64,000 bases of DNA, taken from positions 821,017-885,016 of the forward strand of contig BCLD01000006.1 in assembly GCA_001600875.1 (NCBI GenBank), in the 5' to 3' direction. This stretch comes from Solicoccozyma terricola. Taxonomy: Eukaryota; Basidiomycota; Tremellomycetes; Filobasidiales; Piskurozymaceae. Numbering within the stretch: position 1 is the stretch's first letter; the number at the start of each line of letters is the position of its first letter. Both the position numbers and the translations under genes were made by a program. A model generated the notes under the pieces. That model was given only the letters and a program-made list of their open reading frames with translations. It was not told the DNA's origin and did not search any database. This document shows, in pieces, positions 39,281-49,941 of the stretch.

Positions 39281-42200
39281 TCACGACCCTCCGCCAACAA
39301 CTCGACTCCACAACTCTCTTCCCATTTCTTTACCCACCACCTCCCTCTTCCCAACCGCAGCCACATTCCCACTCTCTACAATCTCCACCAACAAGCTACC
39401 CAACACCGGAGGAGTAGTATTCGAAGGCCATTGAGAAGGCTGACCACCTCCGAGTCGCTCGTATACCAGACGAAGCATAGATTGGATATGAGGGATAGGT
39501 GTGATGGGAGAATAAGGGATAAACGTCATATGAGTGATCAGGTGGACGACGGCGAAAGCGAGGCGCGAACGGAAGATTGGGAATGAGCTGAAGACGGTTG
39601 AAGAAAAAAAGGTGTTTATCAGTACGAGTCATTAGCGCGTCATAGGGTCACAAAAACGTATACCGAACAAGGCGATACTCACTAAGATAAAGTGCGAGCA
39701 ATCTCCGCCTTCGATGGAAGACGGGGAGAAAATTCGATCAGATGGGGGTTTGTATTGTATTTTTTTTCCTCGTCTTGCTCTTCACTCACTGAGCAAATCC
39801 CCCTTATCAAATCGATCGCTGCATCTCTCGCTCTCTCTAGTTGCTCATACCCTGTACTCTCCGAGGCGAGCGCTTGCCAAGTGTTGGAATTGTTAGTATA
39901 AGTCATTGGCGTTGTGATCAAGAGGATAGCGTAGTGGAAGTGAACGGAGAGAATGCTGTGGGGGGGATGCGCTTAGTATTTACTAATGCCTATCTGTTGA
40001 CGTCTCCCACAGGAAATAACTCACGGGTCTCCAGAACCTCCCCATTGAGCATTCCACCCATTCCACCTGCTCCATAAATCTGCTCGTTGATGTGTCATTC
40101 GATCACGCTGAGGTGAATCGATCCCAGGCGATGCCTCTTGTCGTACGCCTGATGATGATGAGGTGCCTTGGCGCTCGAATTGTGGGTCGGATACAATAGA
40201 AGGTCTCAGATCCTCCATGACGACGTGTTGGGCTGCATGGGAGATAGGAAGGGTGGTCAATCGCGCAGGTATATTCAACTTGAGTTGAAAAATGAACCAA
40301 AAGAAAAAAGGTCATCGGTCTTACAATCAGCTAACAACTCCGCGTATTCCAACCATGCCAATAGCTTGATGTCTCGATCCCTTGACGCCGGTGAAGTGGG
40401 TTCTCGACTGCTGATCCGACCTCTCCAACCACTTGAGACAGGTGCATTGGTGAGGCAAGGTAGGAAGTCCGGTACATGAGATCTGTGCGGAATTGACAAT
40501 GTCTCAGGCACTATCAGGAACACGAATAGAAGCAAGTAACGTAAGCGGGGTGGCGGACTTACAAGTGTTCGAGAGCTAGTAATTCGGACCACGCTCTTGC
40601 GTCTCGCAGAGCACCTCTTTCGAGAGTACGATGTTTTCCTGCCACACGAGCTTGACCAACAGCAGCGCATATGAGACCATCATCTGCGTCCCATGTCCTG
40701 TAAGGGAACAGGTATGAGCTTTGCTGTCAAAACGTTCCTTTTTTTTTTTTTTACCACTGCACCGTGTCACTTACGCGAACACTCCCAGAGCACTCAGATC
40801 ACTATCTGAAAACCTCGTTCCCTGAGCGAACAACCTTCCAATCTCGCCTCTAACTCGTCTTCCACTGGCCGACTCGACGTCTTTTATTGTAGGATCGACT
40901 CTCGCCGTCAAGCACGCCACAACTTCTCCTGAGAGTCCCACAGGACTGGAAAGCATCGTAAGCCAGGGGGAAAGAGGGCATATGTACGAGCGGTAAACGT
41001 CCCATTGTTGTTCGGACAAATTTACGGTTGGTCTTGTAAGAGGAAGAGGAATTGAAGAGACTGTTCCAACTCGACTGGTTGAAGGTTTACTCGGGGAAAC
41101 AGCGAGGGAATTGAAGGAGGCGATGACGGTGTCCTGTTGTGATTCTAGTCTAGCAACAGTGTCTTGAAGAACGTTGAAGCGAGCGATAAGGGGTTCCAAT
41201 GTTCGAATCGACGTCTCAAGTTGTCGTAGACGCTGATCCGTGCTCATCGGTATGGTAGTTGGAGCAGCCATCGGTGACATAGGTCGAACGTTCAGCGAAG
41301 TCATGTGGGAATTCACCGCGCTAGCTGAGAAGGTCTGTGGTGCACCTAAACGACCTTGAATTACAGAATGAGACATACGCGGAGTCGTGCTAGAATGAGG
41401 CGGAGGTGGACCTGGATATCCAGAAATTGCGGATTGGAGGGGTGGACTTCCGTGAATGGTGTTCGTCGTCAAGGTGGAAACCGGTGGTGGAGGTGGTGCT
41501 TGTTGAGATAGAGATGGTGGTGGTGGTAGGAGGGACGACTGCGAGATGACCGAATCTCTCCTTCTCGTCAAAGGACTGCTGCTGATGTTTCCACTCATTC
41601 CCGACAAGTGATACGGATCCAGACCACCTCTCGGATTGGTAGCAAAGTGAGGTGCTTGCATTCCACCGGTAGTGGTCATGATCGCAGGAAGAGGTTGGAG
41701 AGAGGACATTGTGGAGATTGACTTGGGACGCTGGCGTGATCGAGTCTCGAAGACGCAAGTGACATTGGCTGACCGACATCCGCGACAGGGAGCTGCAGAA
41801 GGTCCGTCGCACTTCATCTTCTGCTTGCGGCATCGAATGCCTGGATTGCATGGTGAATGAGGCGGAGGGTGATGTGTGAGCTATTTGAGACTGAACCGTT
41901 TTTTTCTTATTGCTTCGGCAACACTCACATGCCATCATGCTTCTCGGCTGCCTCTCTCGACTATCCCTGGCAGCAATCGTACTACCCTCACTACTTTCCT
42001 GTTCATCGTGTCGACTCCTTGTAGACATCGACTGATCATGCTGACCTCCTGAGCTAGGGCCAGCTCCAAAGGTGGATGTCCAACCAGTAGCACTCTGCAG
42101 GGACGGCAGTACCTGCGAGGAAGACGGTCGATGCGACGAACCAGCTGCAGCAGGTGGTGGTCCTCCGCTAGACGCTTGCATTTGAAGATGTAGTGATGAT

Positions 42201-42484
42201 GGTGGTGGTGGTGGAAGACTGGTGAATGGTGGCGGGGATGTAGGTATGATTCCTCCACCATAGATATTTTGAGTGGATCCTCCGATAGTTGGACCCGTAG
42301 ATGTTGCTCGCCTTGCACGCTCTGACAACCCCTCTGGCATTTGAGAGTTGGACCTCCTCCGAAGTCGTGGTGATGCGTACGGCGGCGATCCTGGGGATTG
42401 AGAAGACGTCCTGGCTCTCTTGACGCCTGCGTTCACGACACTAACCGATCCGCCACTTGCGCTCCCAGTACCGGAGAGACTCAT
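39281..42484 (-). CDS. Zn(II)2Cys6 fungal transcription factor
   Basis: The protein starts MSLSGTGSASGGSVSVVNAG and has a ~180-residue Ser/Pro-rich N-terminus, followed by the binuclear zinc cluster MMACIRCRKQKMKCDGPSAA-PCRGCRSANVTCVFE. Cys spacing is C-x2-C-x6-C-x7-C-x2-C-x6-C. The first Cys codon is split by an intron (T|GC). A Pro/Ser-rich region, a coiled-coil linker (LRQLETSIRTLEPLIARFNV; LQDTVARLESQQDTVIASFN) and a regulatory-domain-like region follow (VYRSYICPLSPWLTMLSSPV; ADDGLICAAVGQARVAGKHR; DIKLLAWLEYAELLADC; ARDAAIDLIRGI), ending KEMGRELWSRVVGGGS. Such proteins bind CGG-type sites as dimers and regulate metabolism, stress or morphogenesis genes; the target here is unknown. The upstream 2 kb is gene-free. 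A 14-C run on the coding strand lies ~108 bases before the ATG. Confidence 0.9.
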
Positions 42485-44499
42485 CGTCGAGTACCCTGGG
42501 ATGTTGAGTCGTGGAAGGTGAATGGTGGTACGTCAGTTGCAGCAACGCATCTGGCTAGATGCGCAGGGCAAGTGGAGAAGGAGGGGGAGGAGGGGGGGGG
42601 GGGGGTTTCTGGAGGGGGGGTCTCTCCTTGTTGTTTCCCCAAGTCCACACACGAGGTAAAAGACCGGTGTGTGACCGCGATCCGATATAAAGGTATGGGT
42701 TTAGGTCAACAGACTATGCCAGCGTCCCAGATTGTGATTGTATCCGTGGGCACTACTTCTGCTTTTTATCTGCAGAGGATTTACTGCTCCCCTGCGGAGT
42801 TTGGAGTTGGTTTGGGAATGAAAAGCTGTGATGTGAGACACGATGGAGAGATGTTTCAGCATCGTGGTCCACTGGTTGTCAATCAAGACCCCCTCGACGT
42901 CCCCTTGTTCTTCACAACCCTGCATCCATGTCATCACCATGCATGCGAATGCCCTTCCAGACTGGCGTCTGCTTGTTCACCACTACCCTCGTTCTTCTTC
43001 GTTCCCAACTCACCGTCGTACCTGATCGTCGCCTCGGAAGATTCGGCGGCAGGCTTGTTCGCTCGGGGCTCCGACCGTGATCTCCTCCCGATCGCTCTCG
43101 TAGCAATGTTGTCCTTGCGTCGGTTGCGATATCGTGTTGCTTCCTGATGAAAAAACTCTGTTCACAAATTCCCGATTGAGTCACCGTTCCTTGGGTGGTG
43201 ACCTTCCTGGAGAACCACAAATCCACGTCGGAATCGTTTAGATACGGTGTTGTAGAACGTTTTTTGATGGTTTAGATGGTAGATGTAAAGGTGCTCTCAT
43301 TAAACGTAGTTAGTATTCCACTATCATTTTGATTCAAATTCCCGAGTGCAATGCTACGTTGCCCAGAAAGAGGTGTTCGTTAGGACGTCAGGGCCGCTCA
43401 AGCATAGGAGTCCGTTTACGGGTTCAGTTCGAGGGAATGGATTCGGAAGCTGGAAAAACGGGACCACCGCCCCGTGGCCGGGGGTATTGTCCGAGACAGG
43501 ATGGGAAAGAGATGAGAGACGAAGGAGAAGGAGGAGCGGGAGAGACAAGCGGGAAGGACACATGCGGGTTCGATGGAAAAGAGAGAAAAAAAGAGAAAAA
43601 AAACGCCAAAACGGATCTTTGCATCCTCCCCTAGAGTGATATCAAAAAGTGGAAAAGAGGAAACCAGGCCAACCGAGACCCTGGGCAAGGAGGAGATAGT
43701 GACAGAGGTAGTCCAACGAAGGGAGTGTTAATGCAGTTAATGCACGGATACGGGTGACTTGACGTGCTTGTTGCAAGCGTGCAAGGCAGGGATCCGAGCC
43801 TCTTGTGTTCGGGGCGGGGGAAGGGCAACGATGTCTCCCCCCCAGAATACACACACATACACACGAGGACACGTCTCAGCTGGCCCTTGTCTGTCTATAT
43901 CTCCTCTGCACCCCAAAGATAGGCGATGGCGGGCGCGCCACGCCTAGTTAACCCGGATTCAATGGATTCCAGTACAGTGTTCATTTATTCCGCCGTGCAA
44001 AGTCCACAGAGTGCCCGGTCTTCCGAGTCAGGGCTTGTCTCCGCTCGGAGTGTGGCTGCTGACGGAAGGGTTTGCCCTTTCGTGGCTGTTATCAGTCTGC
44101 AGCACCCGTTCCCCGGGTGACTTCTGTCTCTCGTTCGCTAGCCGAGGATCGACACAAGACAGAAACATAAGATCTCACATCCCTCACATCCCACCCATGT
44201 TTTGTCTTATTGCCTCTTTCAATTAGGAGATTTACGGGGAATGGGGTGCTAGCCGATGGGGATGTTTTACTGTTTTTTTTTTTTTCTTCTTTTTCTTTTT
44301 TGGGCAATGCACCTTGAAGTGATTAAGTGAAAGAGCGAGGGAACCTTTTTCGGTGACTACGCGGACGAGGCTAAGCTCTAGCTCGGTCATATGGTGGGCA
44401 TCATCTTATAACAAGGCGGTCACATTAAGTCCTTTGCTACTAGGGTAATGTGTCACTCGGCCATCAACCCCATAATTTCGGCCGCATCGAAACCTCGAC
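42485..44499. other. 2 kb gene-free region upstream of the Zn2Cys6 gene
   Basis: From the transcription factor start to the 3' end of the ABM gene I find no exon with protein-like composition or conserved motif. Features are a G run at 42592-42605, A-rich and T-rich patches (a 14-T run near 44272-44285) and a CA repeat near 43849-43864. Large fungal regulators often have long leaders with short upstream open frames, so part of this is probably the 5' UTR of the Zn2Cys6 gene. Confidence 0.5.
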
Positions 44500-45003
44500 C
44501 TACATTTCCTCCCATCGCGTCAAATCCATCGGCTTAGCGAGGAGGGGCAGGACGTATGGGTCAAATGTCTTCCAGTACTGCGTAGTCATAGACCACCAAA
44601 CGTCAGCAGGTTTTCACGACGACGAGGAAGGCTTCAACTCACGGGGTTGTTCAGGTGATATTGCTGAGATGACTCTTCCTGATACCTCTCAACGATCGCA
44701 AACTTGGTAGAGTCCTGAAATGAGACCACCCGGGTTAGCGAAACTTATGCTGATGCACCGTTTTTTGTTTTTTTTGGGAGACATTTCAATTTACCTTTGG
44801 GTCCTGCATGACATGCCAATCAAGTGTCTCCTTGTCCTTTCGGTATACACTCGCAGCTTCTATGAGCTTGGCTTTCAGTTTTTCCACGCAGTCCTGTGAA
44901 AAGGTGTCGGAGCAAAATAAGCTTTGGATGAAGTTCTGAAGACCCACCCATCCTGCTCACTCACCTCCTTGGCGTACATATGGACGATGATAGTGTAGAC
45001 CAT
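44500..45003 (-). CDS. Small ABM-domain (dimeric alpha/beta-barrel) protein
   Basis: Four exons give about 95 residues: MVYTIIVHMYAKE, DCVEKLKAKLIEAASVYRKD, KETLDWHVMQDPK, DSTKFAIVERYQEESSQQYH, LNNP and YWKTFDPYVLPLLAKPMDLT, ending RWEEM. The pattern matches the antibiotic-biosynthesis-monooxygenase (ABM) fold: a first beta strand, a helix with xAx, a strand with W/V...Q.P.....F.I.ERY, and a C-terminal helix xxHxxx-F...PLL. Fungal members are small cytosolic or mitochondrial oxygenase-like or quinone-interacting proteins whose substrates are mostly unknown. Introns are 60-80 bp with GT-AG ends. The start is the only ATG at the head of the first strand; the stop (44500-44502) follows RWEEM. 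The call is at fold level; chemistry is not assigned. Confidence 0.8.
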
Positions 45004-45303
45004 GATTGGAGATAACGAAGGGTGGTGGTAGCAGGCAATGCTGAGGTGGTTGACCGACGATCTGGTACTTATGTTGGGCCGCAATCACGTGGAATGGCGG
45101 GAGGAGGGCATTTGCCGCCGGCTATGGAAGGCTCAACTATCAGATTTCGCGCCGTGGGTGAATATCGAATAACAGGACACGTGTCATCCCATTATTCAAG
45201 TACAAACTTCGTTATGGGCAGATCAGACGTCGTTCATCGTTATAACAGGCAACAGCAGTCCCTTTCAAGCGTATCCCGATAGACCTATACGACGGCGCAA
45301 CGT
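45004..45303. other. Intergenic, nothing recognised
   Basis: 300 bases between the ABM gene start and the stop of the next minus-strand gene. No RNA gene, repeat or exon is visible. Confidence 0.4.
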
Positions 45304-48287
45304 TCAGCTCCTCAAGGAAGTTTTCCCAAACACAATCGATCGTGGATCCTCACCTGGATAGTAGAAGCTCATTGCGCGCGAATATACATCCATCGGGTTT
45401 CGATTGACATCCTGGGTCCACGTCTCTTGTGGTTGCATGTATTCTGTCAACGGCTGGAACATATGCATGGGTCTGGATGTATCGTACCCAGCGTTGCGCG
45501 AACTTGCAGGTGAATACGGTCCTTGGTGACATCGGTCCCTTGATCCTCCTTGAGTCGCGTAGGCGTACTCAATCGGTGTCATGGGGGGCTGCCTTTGACA
45601 CTGGGTGACCGGATACCCAGACATCGCGTCGTAGCTCGGACGGTGTGGAACATTCGCAGAATTCGTGTCGACACTTCCCGATCTCATCGGTTGATCATAT
45701 GGAGACGCGTAGTGTGTATAGAACGGTCTGCGGTATTCGATCGGCGATGCAATGATGTCCCTGCTTGACGATAGAGTAAATGTTGGGGTTGGTGACATGG
45801 GAGGCGTGAGCGGCGAGCGCGGGTGAGTTCTCGCTATGGCCGATGAGTTATTTGGCTCGGTTGGTGTGTCGTTTCGTGGGCGCTTGATGGTTGGTGGTGG
45901 TTAGCTCGTGGCCCCTCAATCAGCGGATCTCGCGGTACACACCTCATCTAAAGCTCTCGTTAGCCAGACGGTCAGGGTCTGCATGACCGACGGTCCTCCG
46001 CTCTTGCGGTTCATGACGGGACTAACCGAGCAGCGAGTGTAGCTCGAGTTCTTTCAAGTTCAGCAAGCGTGTAAGCACGATCACCATACCCTTACGATAT
46101 CGCACTCACAAAGTGTCCAAAGACCCCTGTGAAGATGTAAATCATGATCTTCAGCTAACGACGCTGTCTTGCAACCGCGGACGGAACGCTCACAATGCTT
46201 GAGGGTGGTCACGCAGAAGAAGAAGCAGTCGTTCTCAAGACACTCGTCGTAGACTTGCATCTGAAGAAGTCTTGCCTGGTTCTCTTCCCTACCAAGGTCC
46301 TCGTGAGGAACTGAGTGCCATCGACGCTACGAAGGATATACTTGATGAGCATGAAGTCGAGGGTCACTGACTCGTCATTGGCCACTCACAACACCTTTGG
46401 CAAAGTTTCGCATCTCCCTGGCTCCGATGAGCCAAGGTGGTCTCACCAACATCACCATGGCTCGATCCGTTGGTTCCTGCGAATTGAGGCACACCAGGGT
46501 ACCGCACCCGTCAGGTAGTTCAGTCATGTGAGCCTTACCGGCGTTACTGCGCTGGAAGTGGTGGACTCCGTCGCTGCCAGTAGTGCGGAGCGGTGCCACA
46601 GAATCAGGAATCACATGGAAGGTGAACGGCGCGGCGTTGTGTCTCAACAATTGAAGGGCGGACGTAGCAGTCTTGAGAATCTGTGGAATGGATTTGCAGA
46701 TCAGTTGACGGCGCGTGGGTTCTTCAAGGGGAGGCGAGGCAGATACGGACGGCTCCAGTAATCCAGCCGAGAAGTCCAGCATCTTCCGCTCGATCAGCAG
46801 CAGGGTCATGATACGACACCGTGGTGAATCCGGCGGACGGCAATACGAAGAGCCTGAGAAAGGTTGCTCAATCAGAAAGGGTCAGGGGCGAAGGTATAAT
46901 TAGTTACCGATCTCCCCATTGATTGCATTCCTCGATTGGATACCGCGGGACGTTCCTCTCGATGTCTGAATGGCCCAAAACAAAGTCTCAGCTTCCACCC
47001 AGTGACTTGTCAGACCTGAGAATACTGAACTGGGAATGACTGACATTCGCCAATCATCTCGTAAAACCCCTTCCTAGGCTCCCATGATCTAATCTCCCTG
47101 TCTGGATTTCCATTCTCTTGGTCATTCTTGATGATATCGTTGATTAAACGATTCATTACCGCCGCTCTTCCCTGCGGAACATCTCCGCTCCCCTGAAGAC
47201 CACCAATCACACCTTTTCGCTTTGACCAGAACAAAGATTGCTGCGACCCAAACCTCGATTCGCCACCAAGGACGAGATCCGGATCGATCCATTTCGTCCA
47301 TTTGGGTATTTGAGCGTATCGAAGGTAAGTGAAAAGGTCGTCGGCGGGAAAGATTGATGGCGAAGCTCGAGAGTTAGAATGAGACCGAGGATCACCTGGT
47401 AGAGGTGAAAACCCCGTCTTGAACGCATTGGACGTTCGTCGTTTGATCTTGTCACTGAACGAAGGCGGCGCTCGTTCGTATGAGTTCAAAGGAGGGAGAT
47501 TTCTTCGAAGGGAACTCATCGACAGCAGCCCTCGTGGGGTGTATAAGGTAGGTGAAAAGTCATTCATAGATCCAGCCTCTTCATTCGGCGATGGAGGGAG
47601 TGGTTTCCAACTATCGTGTCTAATTCCCACAGGACGGGGAAGATTGGTGGTGACGATGGTAGAAGGAGCAGGATGATATACTTTGGGAGTTCTCATTATT
47701 GATTTCCCAGGTCCAGGTGCTCCTGCGTGATGTGCCGGTCGATGATGTCCTCGTGATACTCTTTCATCCTCGTCCTCATCCTCGTCCTCGCTCTGGATCA
47801 TAGCATTACCACCTCCGATCACGGTTCCCACTACACGACCAACGACGGTGGAACGGACACGAAGTGTGTTATCTGATCCAGAATTTAGAGACGTTACGCT
47901 TTCTGCTTGAGATCTCACACTACTACTACCTGGTCTCCTCCTCCTCCTCTTGTTCCTCCCGTCGACACCATCGACCTTGATCCCATTCCCAAACGACGTA
48001 ATCTTCTTATCCCTTCTATTCCTACCCTCGCCACTCGGACCGTCAGAGAACGACGACGACTTTTGTTCAATTCGACGTCGATCCTGCGTCTCTTCCTCAT
48101 CTGATGAATCAATTTCAATCCGATTGTAAGGCGTAGAAGGACGATTGATTAAATTTCCTCTCTCTATTCGTCTTTGAGTGTCATCTGCTCTATCAGCGAG
48201 AACACTAATGGGTAGAATACGAACAACCTTTGTTCCTGTATCCAAACCAGAAGTATAAATCGGCGGCGTAGAAGTGATTCTACTCAT
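45304..48287 (-). CDS. Multi-exon protein with an unrecognised conserved-looking domain
   Basis: A ~420-residue disordered N-terminal exon (MSRITSTPPIYTSGLDTGTK; basic RNKRRRRRPGSSSVRS; acidic QSEDEDEDEDERVS) leads into an ordered region. Its exons join in phase: LFTYLRYAQIPKWTKWIDPD; EPRKGFYEMIGEY joined via GTCAGT...CATTCAG to IERNVPRYPIEECNQWGDR; LFVLPSAGFTTVSYHDPAAD; EDAGLLGWITGA; TATSALQLLRHNAAPFTFH; TELPDGCGTLVCLNSQEPTD; MVMLVRPPWLIGAREMRNFA; YILRSVDGTQFLTRTL; MQVYDECLENDCFFFCVTTL; KHWVFGHF; and VSPVMNRKSGGPSVMQTLTV. A Tyr/Pro-rich tail (from MSPTPTFTLSSS) ends VFGKTSLRS. The pattern 'ENDCFFFCVTTLKHWVFGHF ... SPVxxRxSxxPSVxQ' recalls uncharacterised families expanded in basidiomycetes, but I cannot name the fold. 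The in-phase splicing of at least seven exons is the evidence that this is a single real gene. Exon borders near 46100 are least certain. Confidence 0.7.
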
Positions 48288-48305
48288 TTTTTTTACGCCG
48301 CGGCC

Positions 48306-48324
48306 GGGGGGGGGGGGGGGGGGG
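48306..48324. repeat. Poly-G run (19 G) upstream of the 48287 start codon
   Basis: On the coding strand this is poly-C 18 bases before the ATG of the unknown multi-exon gene. It lies within the 56 bp that separate that gene from the upstream gene. Confidence 0.9.
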
Positions 48325-48343
48325 AACTTCGGATTCGAGCTGG

Positions 48344-49242
48344 TTAATCAGCTTGTCTTTCTTCGTAAGGAGGGAGTTCGGATGTAGATGGTAAAGGAGA
48401 TTGAAATCGTGGAATGTCCTCAGAGTGGGAAAGATGATGATGACGTTGATGAGGGTGGTGGTGGTGTTGGTGATGGTGACGGTGATGACGATGATGATGA
48501 GATGGATGATATACCTCAGCTGGACGTCTTGGATATTCGTCGAGTTGCGATAATGAATGATGAGAGCGAGTGCGATGATTCCTTTTCGAATGTGACGAGT
48601 CGTTTTGATGATGTTGTCTAGGTGACCAACCTTTCAATTGTTGTTGCTGTTGCTGTTGTTGTTGTTGTTGTTGTCGTTGTGTGGTGTTTGAATAGATTGT
48701 AGGAAATTGCGTGAAATCCTCTATTTGCTGTTGTTCACTTGGATAAAACGATCCAAGATCTCCGCCACCGAATGATGAAACCCTATTTTGAAATGGTGAT
48801 GGGTATTCGAAATAAGTCGTCGTCGTCGTCGTTGAAGGTCGTCGTGATGAATTGTATATGGAAGGACCGACGATTATTGGAGAATGTGGTGAGGTATAAG
48901 GCAAGAAGAGATTGGGTTGTGCGTGTGGTAAGCCGTACGGTTGGAATTGTGGTCTATGGACTGGGAAGGAAAAAAATACGACACAACCCATCAGTCGGTC
49001 TCTGATGGTGTAAAACCCCACCACCCCCTCTCCCAAACTCTCTCTCTCACCTCAACAACTAACAACTCACCTGTACCAATCGGCCACCTTCTCCACCTAT
49101 CAAATACGTTCCTCCCACCTACCCGATTTCCAAACCTATTCGAACCGTGAAATCCACCACCGTGATCTTCGTTCAAATCGTCGTTGGAACAGATACAACC
49201 AAAGTAATCGTAGCAGCAGATATCGGAGCAGCAAATTCCCAT
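48344..49242 (-). CDS. Putatively lipid-anchored Cys/Gln/His-rich protein
   Basis: Two exons. Exon 1 (to about 49071) starts MGICCSDICCYDYFGCICSN, followed by DDLNEDHGGGFHGSNRFGNR and FDRWRRWPIGT. After an intron (GTGAGT...TTCCCAG) exon 2 gives VHRPQFQPYGLPHAQPNLFL, SRRPSTTTTTTYFEYPSPFQ, a 12-residue poly-Gln, a basic stretch, and a His-rich run (SHHHRHHRHHHQHHHHPHQR), ending SELPPYEERQAD. MGxxxS at the N-terminus fits an N-myristoylation site, and the eight Cys within 19 residues would allow multiple palmitoylation, so membrane attachment is likely. The His run could bind metal. I do not know a family. The C-terminal PPYEER resembles a PPxY motif bound by Nedd4/Rsp5 WW domains but has PPYE with Pro-Pro-x-Tyr order altered, so this is weak. 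Only 56 bp separate its stop from the next ATG on the same strand. Confidence 0.65.
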
Positions 49243-49941
49243 CCGCTAGGTTGCTAGTCCAGAGTAGGTGAAAGGGGTGGAGATGGAGTGAGTCGTGGGA
49301 AGAGTGGACGGGGAGCGTGGAATGGGGGAGGTGCGGGGCGGGGGGGGGGGGGGGGGGGGGGGGGGGAATAGGAATGATTGAATGCCTGGCCGATGACTTT
49401 GACGTTGATGGAATAAAGGCGTAGGGGGGGATATGAGATATCACCAGTAATGGACTTGGTTGTATATGGAGAAGAGAGTCGGGGTAGACTGAGCGGTATG
49501 ATATCCTCGTCGTACAAGCACCCACCTCGATCCCGCTAGTACAAGCAAGCACCCAACGCCCCTCCCCACCTCCCAACCCCGCACTAACCTCGAGGCTACA
49601 ACGTGTTGTTGAGCACTACCTACCTCCTCCCTCCTTGTCATCCGATGAACACGGGGCAGGACATCCCATCTGTGCACCCNCCCCCCCCCCCCAACTGCGG
49701 ACAGGATGGACCATCCTAAGTTGTGCCACACTACCGATTCGACCGGGCATGTTGTTCCCCCGGACTCAATTTCACCCGGGGACCCCCGCTATTGATGAGA
49801 ATGACGTGTAATGATGACTAATCAAGGCTCCCGTCTTCCACCGAACAACCGAGCGGGTGGGTGCACCCGGACCTGGGCCTCCACTTCTCAGCCACATCTC
49901 ATCGAAATATCAAACCACCCACACACCGTCACCTACCATCC
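49243..49941. other. Divergent intergenic region with poly-G and poly-C tracts
   Basis: It lies between the Cys/His-rich gene (minus) and the ThuA gene (plus). It contains a 27-G run (49340-49366), which is coding-strand poly-C about 98 bases upstream of the minus gene start, and an N followed by 12 C (49680-49692). No coding exon is recognised. Confidence 0.5.

Noticed and set aside
42398..43147. A 249-codon plus-strand open frame
   Set aside because: It starts antisense to the Zn2Cys6 exon, crosses the poly-G run and has no family-like sequence.
43329..43688. Open frames rich in Arg/Gly/Lys in the 2 kb gap
   Set aside because: Present in several frames on both strands at once, which reflects A/G-rich composition rather than coding.
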